Of a stretch of DNA of 64,000 nt, positions 12,129-22,924 are shown piece after piece. The DNA lies in NCBI RefSeq assembly GCF_029962835.1, contig NC_080577.1, forward strand, positions 30,548,501 through 30,612,500, given 5' to 3'. The position numbers were made by a program, and so were the translations under genes. The stretch is from Magnolia sinica (lineage: Eukaryota; Streptophyta; Magnoliopsida; Magnoliales; Magnoliaceae). The notes beneath the pieces are model-generated. The model was given only the letters and a program-made list of their open reading frames with translations, was not told where the DNA came from and did no database searches. Each line of letters opens with the position of its first letter. Positions within the stretch are counted from its first letter, which is position 1.

Positions 12129-12220
12129 GGGCCTTGCCCCACACCCAAAAAAGGGTTCTGTGCATATCATTGAATATGACGTAACTTCTTATTCACTAAA
12201 CTGTACAACTACTATTGAAC
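12129..12220 (-). repeat. Right terminal inverted repeat of the foldback element
   Basis: It runs from gggccttgccccacaccc to ctgtacaactactattgaac. The reverse complement matches 491-581. The sequence outside it (12221 on) is unrelated to the left flank. Confidence 0.8.
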
Positions 12221-12518
12221 TAAGGACAAAGGACATTTTGGTCCAAGTAACTTTTCTAGGCTTGTCAGAAGCCTACCAATATTTGAAAGGTTGAATGTCT
12301 TCAGGGAATTGTACCATATACAGAAGCTAGTAAGGTTAATTTTCCCTTCTTCTTCTTTTTTTTTTTTTTTTTTCTACGTACGGTTAAAATAATGATTCTC
12401 CTGATGGACCGAGTAGATTTACGTATAAAACATCGTGGATCTCACGTAACTTGTGTGCTTTACGCCGCTGGGTTGAAAAAAAAAAAAGGTTTCCTAGACA
12501 ATTCCGATTCATCAAAAC
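12221..12518. other. Intergenic, no gene seen
   Basis: AT-rich spacer with a T-run at about 12356-12373 and an A-run at about 12477-12487. The short frame at 12392-12622 runs into the following MITE and is not credible as a gene. Confidence 0.6.
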
Positions 12519-13038
12519 GGACGCGAATTGTGTCCTACCCCGTCCGGGCAGGGCTATGTGAGCCCTACTGTGACATAAGTTCTTTATCCATGCAGTTCAT
12601 CACTTTTCTCGTATCATTTTAAGGATTGATCCTAAAAATGAAACCGGTACACAGCTCCGCTGGATCACACTAAAGGAAGCTGCAGTTATAATGACACTCA
12701 CCGTTGAAACCTTTCTAAGGGCCACCGTAATGTTTTTTTACCATCCAACCTATTCATACGGTCACGTATACGGGGATGAAGTGAAAAATAAATAAATTAT
12801 CAGCTTGATCCGAAACTTCTCCCTCTCTCGAGAAGTTTCTAATGGTAGAAATTTAATCCCCACTTTGTGGTCCACTTAAGCCCTGTACCTGCCTCATTTT
12901 TTTTTCTCGTCCCTTAAAATGATATGATATGAGAAAAACGATGAACCCCGTGGATATAACACTTACATCACGGTGGGCCTCACTGAGTCCTGCCCGGACG
13001 GAGAACTGTCCGGCCGGGGTAGGACGCAATTCGCGTCC
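12519..13038. mobile_element. Mutator-type MITE upstream of the globulin gene
   Basis: Terminal inverted repeats over 100 bp long: the left end starts ggacgcgaattg and reads through cctaccccgtccgggcag; the right end is its reverse complement, finishing caattcgcgtcc. The homology continues inward to a tcattttaagg block on both sides. The flanks catcaaaac (12510-12518) and catcgaaaa (13039-13047) agree at 7 of 9 positions, fitting the 9-bp duplication of Mutator-like elements. It has no coding capacity. Confidence 0.75.
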
Positions 13039-13385
13039 CATCGAAAAGCGTCTTCCATGCCAGCGTGGTACTTGCGTGGCAATTCACGACAAAAAAACTA
13101 GGCACCCCGCATGCATGCAGAAAGAAAAAGTTGGATACGTGGAGAAACCCATTTGTCATTCTTCCACAGAGACAAAACTCCCTACCAAACTAACCCTATG
13201 AGGCGCCACGATTCCGTTTTGCCAGCCCAAACCATCCATGCAGCTTGCAAGATGGCAAGAGAATCTCTTACCAAACTCCCTTCTGCGTCGAACCCAAAAC
13301 CAGCTTCTCCTCTTATAAATAGCCAAACGCTCTCAACCCTCAGACTCAGACCACAGCTCACGCCAACTCTCTTTTGCTGCACCCA
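13039..13385 (+). promoter_or_regulatory. Seed-type promoter of the 11S globulin gene
   Basis: An RY repeat CATGCATG at 13110-13117 is the core of the legumin box, recognised in seeds by B3 factors of the ABI3/FUS3 class. A second CATGCA lies at 13237-13242, an ACGT core in tacgtgg at 13136-13142, and a TATA box tataaata at 13314-13321, about 65 bp before the ATG. The RY, ACGT and TATA arrangement is what maturation-phase seed promoters usually show. The MITE ends immediately upstream, so any distal element lies beyond or within it. Confidence 0.75.
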
Positions 13386-15554
13386 ATGGCTCATAGCATT
13401 TTCTTCTCTCTTGCACTTTGCTTCCTTGTCTTGTGCGATGGGTCTATGGCCCAACAGCAGCAGCAACAGCAGCAGCCTTCGCAGCGCAGGTTCCGCCAAC
13501 AGAGCGAGTGCCTAATCCCGAGCATGAGCGCGCTCGAACCCAACAGGCGGATCGAGGCCGAAGCTGGTGTGACCGAGTACTGGGATGAGAACCACGACCA
13601 GTTTGATTGCGCTGGTGTCGCTGCTACTCGCCATACTATCCAGCCCAGGGGCCTTCTCTTGCCTTCTTTCGCCAATGCACCACGTCTAATCTACATCGTC
13701 CAAGGCTCGTATCCGTATCCCTTGCTCCATGTTCATCTTCATTTTCTTTTCTTTTATACAAAAAAATAAAAAAAAAAAAATTTCCCTGATGGGATGATCT
13801 TACAAGAATGCAGACACCCATCAGCTTCGAATTCAGAACGGTCCACATGATTAGGATCGTCTGATCGTGTAGTGGTCGACCTACCATGGGACCCACCTGA
13901 TGAACAGTCAAGCTGGTGACCTACTTATTTTTATGCGCTCAAAGCTGATGATTTCATTCATGCAGGTAGAGGTATAACCGGTGCAATCTTCCCTGGATGC
14001 CCTGAGTCATTCCAGAGCGTCCAACAGTCCCAACAATCTGAAGAGAGCCGGAGCCAGCGATTCAGGGACCAACATCAGAAAATCCGACACTTCCGAGAAG
14101 GAGACATCGTGGCATTGCCAGCTGGCGTGGCCCATTGGTGCTACAATGACGGCGAGACACCTGTTGTTGCTGTCTCTGTCTTGGATACCAGCAGCTTCGC
14201 CAACCAGCTCGATCAGAATCTCAGGGTAAGCAAATACAATCCGTTCATTCAATTATCAGTACGGTTCAACGTCCATCAATCGATCATCATGCACCATGTT
14301 GTATTAAACTGTAGAGATTCCACATAGCTGGGACCGAGCAATACGAGCAGCAACAGGAGAGCGAATCGCAGCGGTCCAGACGCCAGGAGCAGGGTAGGAA
14401 ACAAAACATCTTCAGCGGCTTCGACGTGAATACGTTGGCAGAGGCCTTCGGCGTGAGCAGAGAGACGGCGAGAAAGCTCCAGAACGAGGATGACCAGAGG
14501 GGCAATATCGTCAACGTCGAAAATGGGCTGCAGGTGGTGAGGCCACCAAGGAGAGAAGAGGATGAAGAACAACAGCAAAGGAGTTTGAACGGCTTGGAAG
14601 AGACCGTTTGCAGCTCCAGACTGATGGAGAACATTGCGGACCCCACCCGTGCTGACGTGTACAACCCACAAGGTGGCCGCATCAGCAGTCTCCATAGCCA
14701 GAAGCTACCCGTCCTCAACTTTATCCAATTGAGTGCTGAAAGAGGAGTTCTTTACAGGGTATTAAGCATATTCAAACCAAATTGCACTAGATTTGGTGTG
14801 CAACTGACACGTGGCAGATGTATACAAGATCACAACCGTTCATACTGGACTACCCCACCATATGGCCATGACCCAAAATCAGGATTACCAGATAATCTTC
14901 GTTTTTTGATAGGAACATGGCCCAAAAAGAGAACTGAGTAGCGATCTCTTTCTCCTTGAATCGAGTGGTTAGTATTATCTAATCAGCCTCATTCTCAGGC
15001 TATGAGTTATATATGGTGGGCTCCTCCAGATGAGCGGTTCGGAAATTCCCACATTCTGAACGTGAAAGAAACCAATGGTGCAATTAGCATTGCTCTTTGT
15101 AACTAATGCTAGTTTTTCAGTTCTTGTTTAATCACTAAACTGCCCTCAACTCATGCAGAACGCGCTCATGGCACCTCACTGGAACCTGAACGCCCACAGC
15201 GTGGTGTATGCCACCCGGGGCAACGGTCGGATCCAGATCGTGGGCAACCACGGGCGGGCTGTCTTCGATAGCGAGCTCCGAGAGGGCCAGATGGTGGTCA
15301 TCCCGCAGGCGTTTGCTGTTGTGAAGCAGGCAGGTAATGAAGGGTTTGAGTGGGTGGCCTTCAAGACCAACGATAATGCTATGACTAGCCCGATCGTTGG
15401 GAAGGCGTCGGCCATCCGCGCCATGCCGGAGGATGTACTGATGAATTCGTTCAGGATCTCTAGGGAGGAAGCAAGGAGGTTGAAGTACAACAGGGGGCAA
15501 GAGACTGTGGTGTTCGCACCAAGCTCTAGGGCCCAAGGAAGAGCTGCTGCATGA
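13386..15554 (+). CDS. 11S globulin (legumin-type seed storage protein), 4 exons
   Basis: Exons 13386-13704, 13966-14225, 14315-14758 and 15159-15554 give 1419 nt in frame, i.e. 472 residues, normal for the family. A hydrophobic signal peptide (about residues 1-22, ending DGSMA) is followed by a Gln run. The product is a two-cupin storage protein of protein-storage vacuoles, assembling as trimers then hexamers. Expected cysteines are present: C42 and C75 for the intrachain bond, C118 and C292 for the acidic-basic chain link. The Asn-Gly processing site N285-G286 ([10 protein letters not shown]) is intact. Introns 2 and 3 are GT-AG. Intron 1 follows CAAG with GC at 13705-13706; a GT at 13709-13710 paired with AG at 13968-13969 is an in-frame alternative (Gly-Arg-Gly would become Gly-Ser-Gly). 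No stop or frameshift was found, so it is probably functional. Confidence 0.93.
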
Positions 15555-15633
15555 AGAGTTTGAGACGGGACGGGTCTCCTAAAGTCTTACTATCTATATA
15601 AGTTTATTACGGTTTTATCTTCTTTAGTCAGAA

Positions 15634-15639
15634 AATAAA
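15634..15639 (+). terminator. Polyadenylation signal of the globulin gene
   Basis: AATAAA 80 bp after the stop codon, in an AT-rich 3' UTR; a second AT-rich block (tataaatataatatat) follows at about 15695-15710. Confidence 0.6.
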
Positions 15640-15819
15640 GGTTTGAGTACGTGCATGTGCATGGAGGCTGGCTGTAAAAGGGGTGTTATCACTCTATAAA
15701 TATAATATATTTCCTTTCCTTTTTAAGTTAATCTGTTTGCTGTCTCAACATATACATGTATGCACGTGTGTGAGCGTGTGAGCGTAAGTGGGGAGGTAGA
15801 GAGAGAGAAAAAACAAACA

Positions 15820-15960
15820 ATTTAAGGGTGGCAGTGGATTGGGCTCGGGTCGGGGGCGGACCCGATTAGTAAATGGAGCTAGACCCATGGACTGAACAGG
15901 CCAAGATTCAAACCCAAGCCGGTTCGGGTTTAGAAATGGAGGTCGGTTTCTCTACAATGT
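15820..15960. repeat. Degenerate GGGTCGG/CCCGA-rich repeat
   Basis: About 140 bp with inverted ggctcgggtcgg / ggacccgatt-like words. It resembles in style the repeat-rich ends of the insertion at 20229-21424, but no boundaries could be fixed. Confidence 0.35.
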
Positions 15961-15989
15961 GGGGATAGTAAGCTAACACTACAAAAGTA

Positions 15990-16250
15990 GTTGTGGGGCC
16001 ACCATGATGTGTTCTTGACATCCAATCCGTCCGTTATTTGCACCCCTTGTGTTGTCCTTGGAGACCAAAAATAATGCAGTACTAAAAATTAAACCATGAC
16101 GAATCATGCCTACAGCTTCTAAAATCGTATGGTATGGCCCACCTAAGGTTTCGAACTGGCCTGGTTTTTGGGGTACCGTCCATTCATCCTGGCGAGGCAG
16201 ATATTCTGAACGGCCTGGATGGCATGTACAAAACAGTGGCCCCCCACCCA
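15990..16250. mobile_element. Possible MITE
   Basis: The left part tgtggggccaccatgatgtg...catccaatccgtccgtt is loosely mirrored by the reverse complement of the right part (ggccgttcagaat, gtggggggccactg). The GTGGGGCC...CCATCC theme is shared with other non-autonomous elements in this window. No clear target duplication was seen. From 16251 to about 17050 I see no gene. Confidence 0.4.
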
Positions 16251-17439
16251 ATTAAGAGAGTTTCAATGATGGGTGTCCTGTCCGGACATGGGTTGAACTA
16301 GAAGGCACACATTTTATGTACGGACGTGACATGGGTCACGGTTGGCCCCACGACCCCTTGTAGGATAAAGCTTATTTTTGTACACGGTCTCCCGGTGTTT
16401 AAGCATTAACCTATCTCGAACAAATTATTGGGTCCATGGCTTACTCAACTGGCATGTACAACTTAGTGGGTCTTATTATTGCTGATGCTGAAATTTAATC
16501 ATCTCGACTGGACCTTCGTGTACATGCAAAACTAAAGTACCGTGGACTAGGGTTTTTGTGCACATCTTTTACTATGCTTAGGGTTCATATTTATAGTCTT
16601 TTGTTGCTAGTTAGGTATATAGCAATGAATCTGCCATCCAGTTCAATATCGTACAAGGAATTGTCCTCGAGATCCAAGGCATTATCCTTGGCATGATTCT
16701 CGGCAAAGATATCAGGGACTTAATCTTCCTCATATAGAAAGTAGATCTCCCATTGGTTGGCTTCCGAGAACGGCATGGTCGACTGTCGATGCCGACCTTT
16801 AAGTTGTTTTGGCCAATGTCCTACAGACCGAGCCGAACTATTGGTTATGGTCGGACCCTATCCTCGAGGCCGAGTCGGTACTTATAGTCGTTTGTTGGTC
16901 GTGATAATGAGATGTCAGCTAGAGCCGAGTACACTGCTTGTGGTTGGTGCTTGAACTGATCATAGAGGTCGTGCTCAACTATCTAGACCGAGCTCTTTAC
17001 CCGACCTCTATTTCCAAGCTACTTGCCTTGTGTCTTCTATTCCATTCTTATTGCCTAGTCAGTCCAATTTTACCCATAACAATAGCCCCCTACTTCTAAG
17101 TGGTTTTCGGAAGCTTGGGAAGTAAATGGATTCGGATTGATGCCTAAGTGCACGGATGAGAACTCACACGTAGGAGGTCGGGAGTGCTTATCATTATGTT
17201 GGAAGAGGGAAATGCGGCAAATGCAGGAATTGAGGCAGATCCACTAATGATTATGACAAATCGTACGAGGAAACGTGCGTTGAAATGACGCATCTTCATC
17301 TTTCGATGTATAAGGCGAGGACATATGGTCATTCCTCGGTAGTCGGGTCGATCAATGAACCAGCGGTAGCCACTTGGAGGGAGGTGTGAGCTTTAATGCC
17401 TCTTCGGACTGCGACATTGAATGCCGCAGCCGAGGAGCT

Positions 17440-17447
17440 TATAAATA
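17440..17447 (+). promoter_or_regulatory. TATA box upstream of the gag-like gene
   Basis: tataaata at 17440-17447, about 190 bp before the ATG at 17632 and preceded by a GC-richer block. Confidence 0.5.
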
Positions 17448-17631
17448 GGGAAGGGGGATGTCCTAACCCATTTTATTTGCTCTTCTTTGTTTTGTTGATC
17501 TTTCTACTTACCAAAGCAGGCGATTTCTGGTAAGTCGGATTCCTACTACTCCGGCCTTTTCTTTTCTTCCTCTTCGGCCATCTCTACTATTCATCCTTCT
17601 CTTTCTTTCTGCATGTCATTTCCTGGTTGGG

Positions 17632-18360
17632 ATGTCGGATGATTTCAATAGGATGTTTGTGCCTAAGGCGTTTTACGGGGAGTCCACTCCAGAAAGTGTG
17701 GACTCCCAGTTGAGCGCACCCTTTGGTCCTCCATTTACGGTGACGGGTGGCCACAAGGAGGTGGTCGTGTCTGCACCGGTGAGGTAGACAACGCAGCCTA
17801 CAGTGGAGCGGACTCTAGACATTGGCCCCTTTAGGTCGAGGCTGCAAGATGCAGACCTGAATCGGATCACGACAGAGTACCATATTTCAGAGTCTATGGT
17901 GCTTCGAGCCCTTGAACTTGGCAAAATCCCGGGCCACCCTCGCGCAGGCGAAGCAGCTATATATATATGTGGTCACTCTTTAGTGCGGCCTCCGGCTTCC
18001 CATTCACTCTATTGTACGGGAGGTTACTAATCATCTGACGCTGGCTCCAGGCCAAACCATCCCAAATGCTTGGAGGGCCTTGCTCGAGACGTACATCTTA
18101 TGGCATCAGGTCAAACATACCGAGCTTTCCGCCAAAGGGTTTATGTATCTGTTCAGGGTTGGTTTTATTTTTTTGCATGGGCAAACATGGGTTAAGCCCT
18201 CATCACCGACAACCCGTCCTCTAACAAGGGTTAGAAGGATAAATGGTTCTTTCCTCGGGAGAGTGGGAAGCCCCAAGGGCTATGGTGGCTAGGCTGTGTT
18301 CTCGGGTCCCCACCAAATTTGTTAACCCAGGTCGGAAGTAGCTGAGTTGTAGACTTGTCA

Positions 18361-18424
<64 letters not shown>

Positions 18425-19911
18425 TATCTTATAACTTTACTTGCTGACCACAGTTGTATTCCTTGCAACTCTTCCTCGGAGACAACCTCAACTCTCCGAC
18501 CTACAACTTCTCCAAGTTAATCGTGTAAAGTTGAAGGACGCTGTTGAGAGAACTTGGAGGAAGCTTATCACTCCTTAGTCTCTTTGTCAATTTGACTCGA
18601 CTTTAATCGAGCCGCGAGGTAAGTAATAGTCGGTAAAAATTTTCTTTTAAGCTTCTGTGCTCGGACCTTATCACTTCATGTCTGACCTTGATATCTTGTT
18701 GTGCAAATATGGCCGATCTTCATCATCCCTCAAAGAGGATTAAGCTTCCTTTTTGGACCGACTTGGGCTAGCTAAAGAAGACATTCAAGAGGGTCATTGT
18801 CCCTTCTGCAGTGTGTCGAGGGGGTCCTCCACTGCTGCTACAACAAAGGGTAGGTCAGAGCCCGTCATCGAAGGGCTAGTTGTTAAGCAGTCAACTCCAG
18901 CCACAGTAAGTGGGGTTTCTCAGGAGGCTACCCCACTCGAGATCTCTCCTCCTCGGCCAGTGGCTCAGGGGGTTGTAGATCTGGAGCCATCCCCTGCTCG
19001 AAGGAGGCTCATCCCATCGAAGGGCCCTCCATTGCCCAAGTCCAGCAGATTGAGGAGGGTGGTGCCTTGGGGCATAAAGCTTCAGAGGTCGGAAGGTCGG
19101 CCCCCTTACCCCCAGGCTACCATATGGGTCTCCTCTCCCAGTGGGCAAGCTGGCATGTACCAAAGGAGGACATTGCACTCTACTAGATGTCCATCCCATG
19201 ACTCTTCCGGGTGACCTAGCGGCCACCTTTTACATGGTAGATCTCTCCCCTTTTTTATCTTTTCAATATGTCGTTCTCTTTCTTCGGTCTCCTTAATGGT
19301 TATCCTTTGTTTTTGTTTCTTTTTCCAGGCCGTTTTGCCCTTCTAGTTGCCCGCTGATCATACCGACAAGTGGGGGAAGGCTTGGAGAAGATGGAGGCGG
19401 ACCTTTGGGCCAAAGTCACTGAGCTCGAAGTCATTGCAGCTGCTAGAGATGCGGTTGTGGCCCAGGCAAAGGCTATGGAGATCCAGCTTGATGAAGCCCA
19501 GCGGAATGAGGCCACATCGTGGGCTAAGTCGAAGGGGCTGAAGATGTGCCTCTCAGCCTTTAAGGAGGAGTGGGCCAAGGCAGAAGCCAAGGCTGAGAGG
19601 TCGGAGGCCGAGGTGGTGACCAGGTCAGCAGAGGTCGTGGCCAAGTTGGCGAAGGTCGAACTAAATTGGCCAAGGTCAAGGCCTCCATACTGGCAGTTTG
19701 GGTGGCTATGGTGGAGGAGTACAAGACCTTTGCGGAGCGGGCCAAAGAGGAAGAAGTGTACTTCAACTTCGGCTATGAGCGGTGCCTGGAGGACGTTAAG
19801 CGAAGGTATTTAGAGCTTGAGCTGAATGGTTTGGGTGACGAATCTCTTAAAGACCTGGCCCCCGCTGAAGCCAAAGCCGAAGCTGAGCAGGCCTCCTCCC
19901 GAGCTAATTGA
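17632..19911 (+). pseudogene. Gypsy-type retroelement gag-like gene, decayed
   Basis: The ATG at 17632 opens MSDDFNRMFVPKAFYGE, with a stop after 51 codons. A second stretch (17803-18030) gives FRSRLQDADLNRITTEYHI, and a third at 18080-18292 reads the conserved-looking core out of frame. After a possible intron containing (TTA)n, 18753-19214 and 19370-19911 supply a Ser/Pro-rich segment and a coiled-coil tail with VEEYKTFAER and a C-terminal acidic Leu-rich part (YLELELNGL). This layout recalls the plant family annotated as putative gypsy-type transposon (PF04195-like) with its long coiled coil, recognised from memory of the family. The frames disagree, so it is dead. The sequence 16740-17100 may belong to its leader; no LTR could be delimited. 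Confidence 0.55.
18361..18424. repeat. (TTA)n microsatellite
   Basis: About 21 tandem ATT/TTA triplets without interruption, between parts of the gag-like gene. Confidence 0.95.
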
Positions 19912-20228
19912 GCCTTGCCTCCCTCTATCATACTTGTAAAAATATTTTTGGTTTCTTATTGTAATGACTCTCTTTATCAATGAAAAGATAAGTTTTCGCC
20001 ATGATTGTTGTGTATGTTCTTAAGTAGTTTTAATAGGTCAAATGAAGTAGAGCGAGTAAGCCAAGAAGTGCAGGATTGATAAGTCGATTGTATAGTAGTA
20101 GGTCATGCATGGTAGAGTTAATATGTTGTCCACTTAATAGTGGATCAAGCAGTTGGTAGGAGGACTTTCTTCCCTTAAATTAAGGGAAGTCCCCATAGTC
20201 AATCGCGTAGTTCAGATAGTCAAGAGTA
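19912..20228. other. 3' flank of the gag-like gene
   Basis: AT-rich, with a 3'-UTR-like ttatcaatgaaaag near 19975-19988; no gene. The same unit apparently resumes at 21436 after the insertion. Confidence 0.5.
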
Positions 20229-21424
20229 GAGCTGGGCATGTCTGACCATATCCGATGGATCCGACCAGATCTGACTAGATCCGACCCGATTCGAGCTGAA
20301 CCGACGGCCTGGATCAGTCAGGTTCAAGCAGGATCAGGCAGATCTGACTGTTAATTTGGTCAAGTTTGGGTCAATGTTAATTCGAACCGCACCGATACGA
20401 AATTCGATCCGATTGGAACCGATCTAATCCAATTCGGACTGGACCAGATGTATTACCTATATATAATTAGAGCTGGGCATCGGACCCTCCATTCAAAATA
20501 TCTGAAGGGTCTAAATCTTAGTTTTCCTTCCTTTTCTACTCAAAATCTTAGTTTTAATTCCCTCCATTCTTTTTTCTTTTCTTCTCTTTGAAGAAAATCA
20601 ATTTCAGTATCCAATCCAAACATTTGAACAGTCCTCTTGCTTGAACAATCAGATTCCCTCTTAGTTAGCGGGTGTGCAAGCAGCCTCGCAGATGAGGTCG
20701 CCCTTGTTCGTGAAACACATCAATCAGGGAAAGCTCTCAAGACGCTTGATTTGTGGGTACATCTCTCCAACATAAGTGAAACCATTCATTAGATAAAATC
20801 TATTCGATTTTCAAATTGCATTGAAGCCCCATTGATGCCATAACTTCTCTGTTCGTTTTATATTTCCATTATGATCATTGCAGAAGCTAAAGGAGGAAGT
20901 AACTGCTGGAGTTGCTTGAATTTCAATCATATGATTCTAAAGAAGAATCAAAAGATGGCTAGTTAGAGATCATTATGCCTATAAAAGCAATCAGATTTTC
21001 ACCATTGATATTTACACCATGAATAATGCTTGCATTGAAGCAAATTAAGGATTATTTAATTTTTTTAAAAGAAGAAGAAGAAGATGAGTCAAAAAATGGC
21101 CTGATTTTTTTCCTGACCCCTCCATTCAAAATATTCGAAGGCTCTATGTGGCCTGGATTGCCTATACTCAAGACGATGGTCCCCTCCACCCCAATAAAAA
21201 TCAAGGGTGGACATCCCTCTCTGATCCGAACCTAGCCCAATCCGATCGGACTTGGTTTTCCTGACCAAGTCGGACTCGGATCGGTTCAAGCCAGCATGGG
21301 TTAGGATCGGCTCGAGTCAGATGACTTGGACTCGGTCCTGGAGCAGACCGAGTTCGGGTCAGGCCATGCAGAACTTGGACCGAGTCGAGTTGGACCTAAT
21401 CCGATCCGACTCGATCCAATGCGC
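20229..21424. mobile_element. Unclassified 1.2-kb insertion with 11-bp target duplication
   Basis: The block agtcaagagta occurs perfectly at 20218-20228 and 21425-21435. The insert starts gagctgggcatg; its first ~230 bp and last ~210 bp are packed with GATCCGA/TCGGATC-like words in opposite sense, and gagctgggcat recurs at about 20470. The middle (20500-21100) is AT-rich and unlike the ends; it has no long ORF. An 11-bp duplication fits retrotransposition or an unusual DNA element; I cannot assign a class. Confidence 0.65.
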
Positions 21425-21435
21425 AGTCAAGAGTA

Positions 21436-21647
21436 ATATTCAAAAGAAATTCTCTTCTCCTGACCTGGGGAAGTTCTTTTATTATAGAATTCACAAAAAA
21501 TAGTAGACATAACAGTAGTAATATCACGAGCACCTTTTTCCCCTCAAAGAAGTGAGGTCGTTCTTGGTCGGTTCAACTCTTGTCGAGTAGATCAATAAGT
21601 TGACACGCTCTTAGTCGGAAGACGCATTAAGTCCTCAGGAATAGTAG
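21436..21647. other. Spacer, no gene seen
   Basis: About 210 bp between the insertion and the minus-strand LTR fragment; it probably belongs to the same older element as 19912-20228. Confidence 0.4.
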
Positions 21648-22924
21648 ATATAACGCCCTGAAAATCAGCACCCGAGTACATAAACTCTGATACCGTGTTC
21701 CTGGGTGTTAACTAAATCAAAAGGCATGTGTGACTTAGTTTAGATTCACATTCATTTTACACACGAGCAATCAGAGTAGTGCAATTCAAATTACCAAATC
21801 CAAAGTGAGGTATATATAACAAAAATCAGAGATATATGGCTAACAGTTAAAAATACATTTCCAATAGTGGTGATCGCCTAAAATGGGGATTATATAAGCC
21901 AGAATGAATATATCATAAAATTTATATATAAAGTATTCCGATTAAAGACTCTAACATATACATGCACAAAATAAAATAAAAGTGAAGTCTTCTAGCTTCG
22001 CCTGACGCTTCCAAGGCATCACAGTGAAAGTACAAGCCAATCCAAGCATACCTGCCTGAGGCCTCGATAGAACCTACATCAATAACAATACCCGGTTGGT
22101 GTTTTAAAACAACGTCCTAGGTGGGAGTGAGTAGCTAACTCAGTGGTTTCATTAGTTCTAAGTTACACATGTTACCAACCCAATCAGCGCAGGTAATGAT
22201 AAAACAAGAAATCAAACATTTCCTAAATACTCTTGTTAAATGCACGAATAAGATTTTATAATGATACGTGCACCTTTCAATCTAACACTCCCTCACACGC
22301 GACTTTAACGCTTATTTCGCAAATGTCAACACTTTCTCACAAGCGACTCCAACGCCAAATCACAAAATCTTATCTAATGTAATGCAGTGAATGCGTATAT
22401 TAGCTGAGTAAAGTTCCATTCATCTAGCATATTGGTAAAGTTATGATACCGATGTTACATTACGAGTCCTTATCCGGATCACGTAGCTCATCGCAGCACC
22501 TAGCGGCTCCTCACCAGTGTCTCTTGATCCAAATTTAGGTATCATCAATTTATATCATGAATCAACATTTCTAAAGGTAGGACATAATACCCAATTGTAT
22601 GAGAATTAACTTGATATGAGTCATCACCTAAATACAAAGTATGATTACTCAATTCCGAAGTGCGAGCTTGTCACATAAAATCAAAACACATAAAAGAAAT
22701 GGCTCATCACCCAATTCCATTCATACTAGGGTCATTTAAACGGTATTCTAGCACGGAATCATCGGTTGGGTAATTTGACAGGGGCCGTTCGAACAATATT
22801 CCATCACTTCCATTAGTGCTCATTAGTCACTATAGGAAGACTCGTCACCCAACGTAAGCCGACAGCTCGGACACGGTGTCCCACACCACCATACCCGGCT
22901 CATGAGTCTTAGTAGGATCGTATC
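21648..22924 (-). repeat. Partial LTR, minus strand, outermost layer of the nest
   Basis: Read on the minus strand it ends cagggcgttata, like the ccagggcgttaca ends of the chromovirus LTRs at 51064 and 62463. It also shares with them a block around 22095-22145 (gttttaaaacaccaac on the minus strand) and the ggtgtgggacaccgtgtcc motif near 22870-22890. It is cut at 22924 by the LARD-like element; the remainder must lie beyond the window. No primer-binding site follows its 3' end, so it is a 3' or solo LTR. Confidence 0.6.

Larger units (their letters stand above)
491..12220. mobile_element. Large foldback (palindromic) DNA element
   Basis: Two near-identical inverted ends bound the region: 491-581 reads inward as the reverse complement of 12129-12220. 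Inside are five direct ~380-bp units (591-2490), a unique spacer, a minisatellite (2726-3097), then six inverted copies of the same unit (3098-12120). The right arm is interrupted by a LINE at 4779-11523; without it the element is about 5 kb. There is no coding capacity, so it is non-autonomous. Long inverted arms made of tandem units around a non-homologous core are typical of foldback or hairpin Mutator-like elements. I could not find a flanking target duplication, so the superfamily is not fixed. The match of the ends may extend about 6 bp outward (tccttRgttcaat). Confidence 0.7.

Noticed and set aside
485..12226. A target-site duplication for the foldback element
   Set aside because: The flanks (ctcgggaa and caaaggac) do not match as direct repeats; the extra tccttR similarity is inverted and so belongs to the ends.
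13182..13911. Minus-strand frames overlapping the globulin promoter and exon 1
   Set aside because: Shadows of the CAG repeat and coding strand; the plus-strand gene explains the region.
14276..15536. Minus-strand frames of 104-143 codons across globulin exons 3 and 4
   Set aside because: Antisense shadows of conserved globulin exons.
18891..19766. Minus-strand frames in the gag-like gene
   Set aside because: Antisense of a biased coiled-coil coding region; no independent support.
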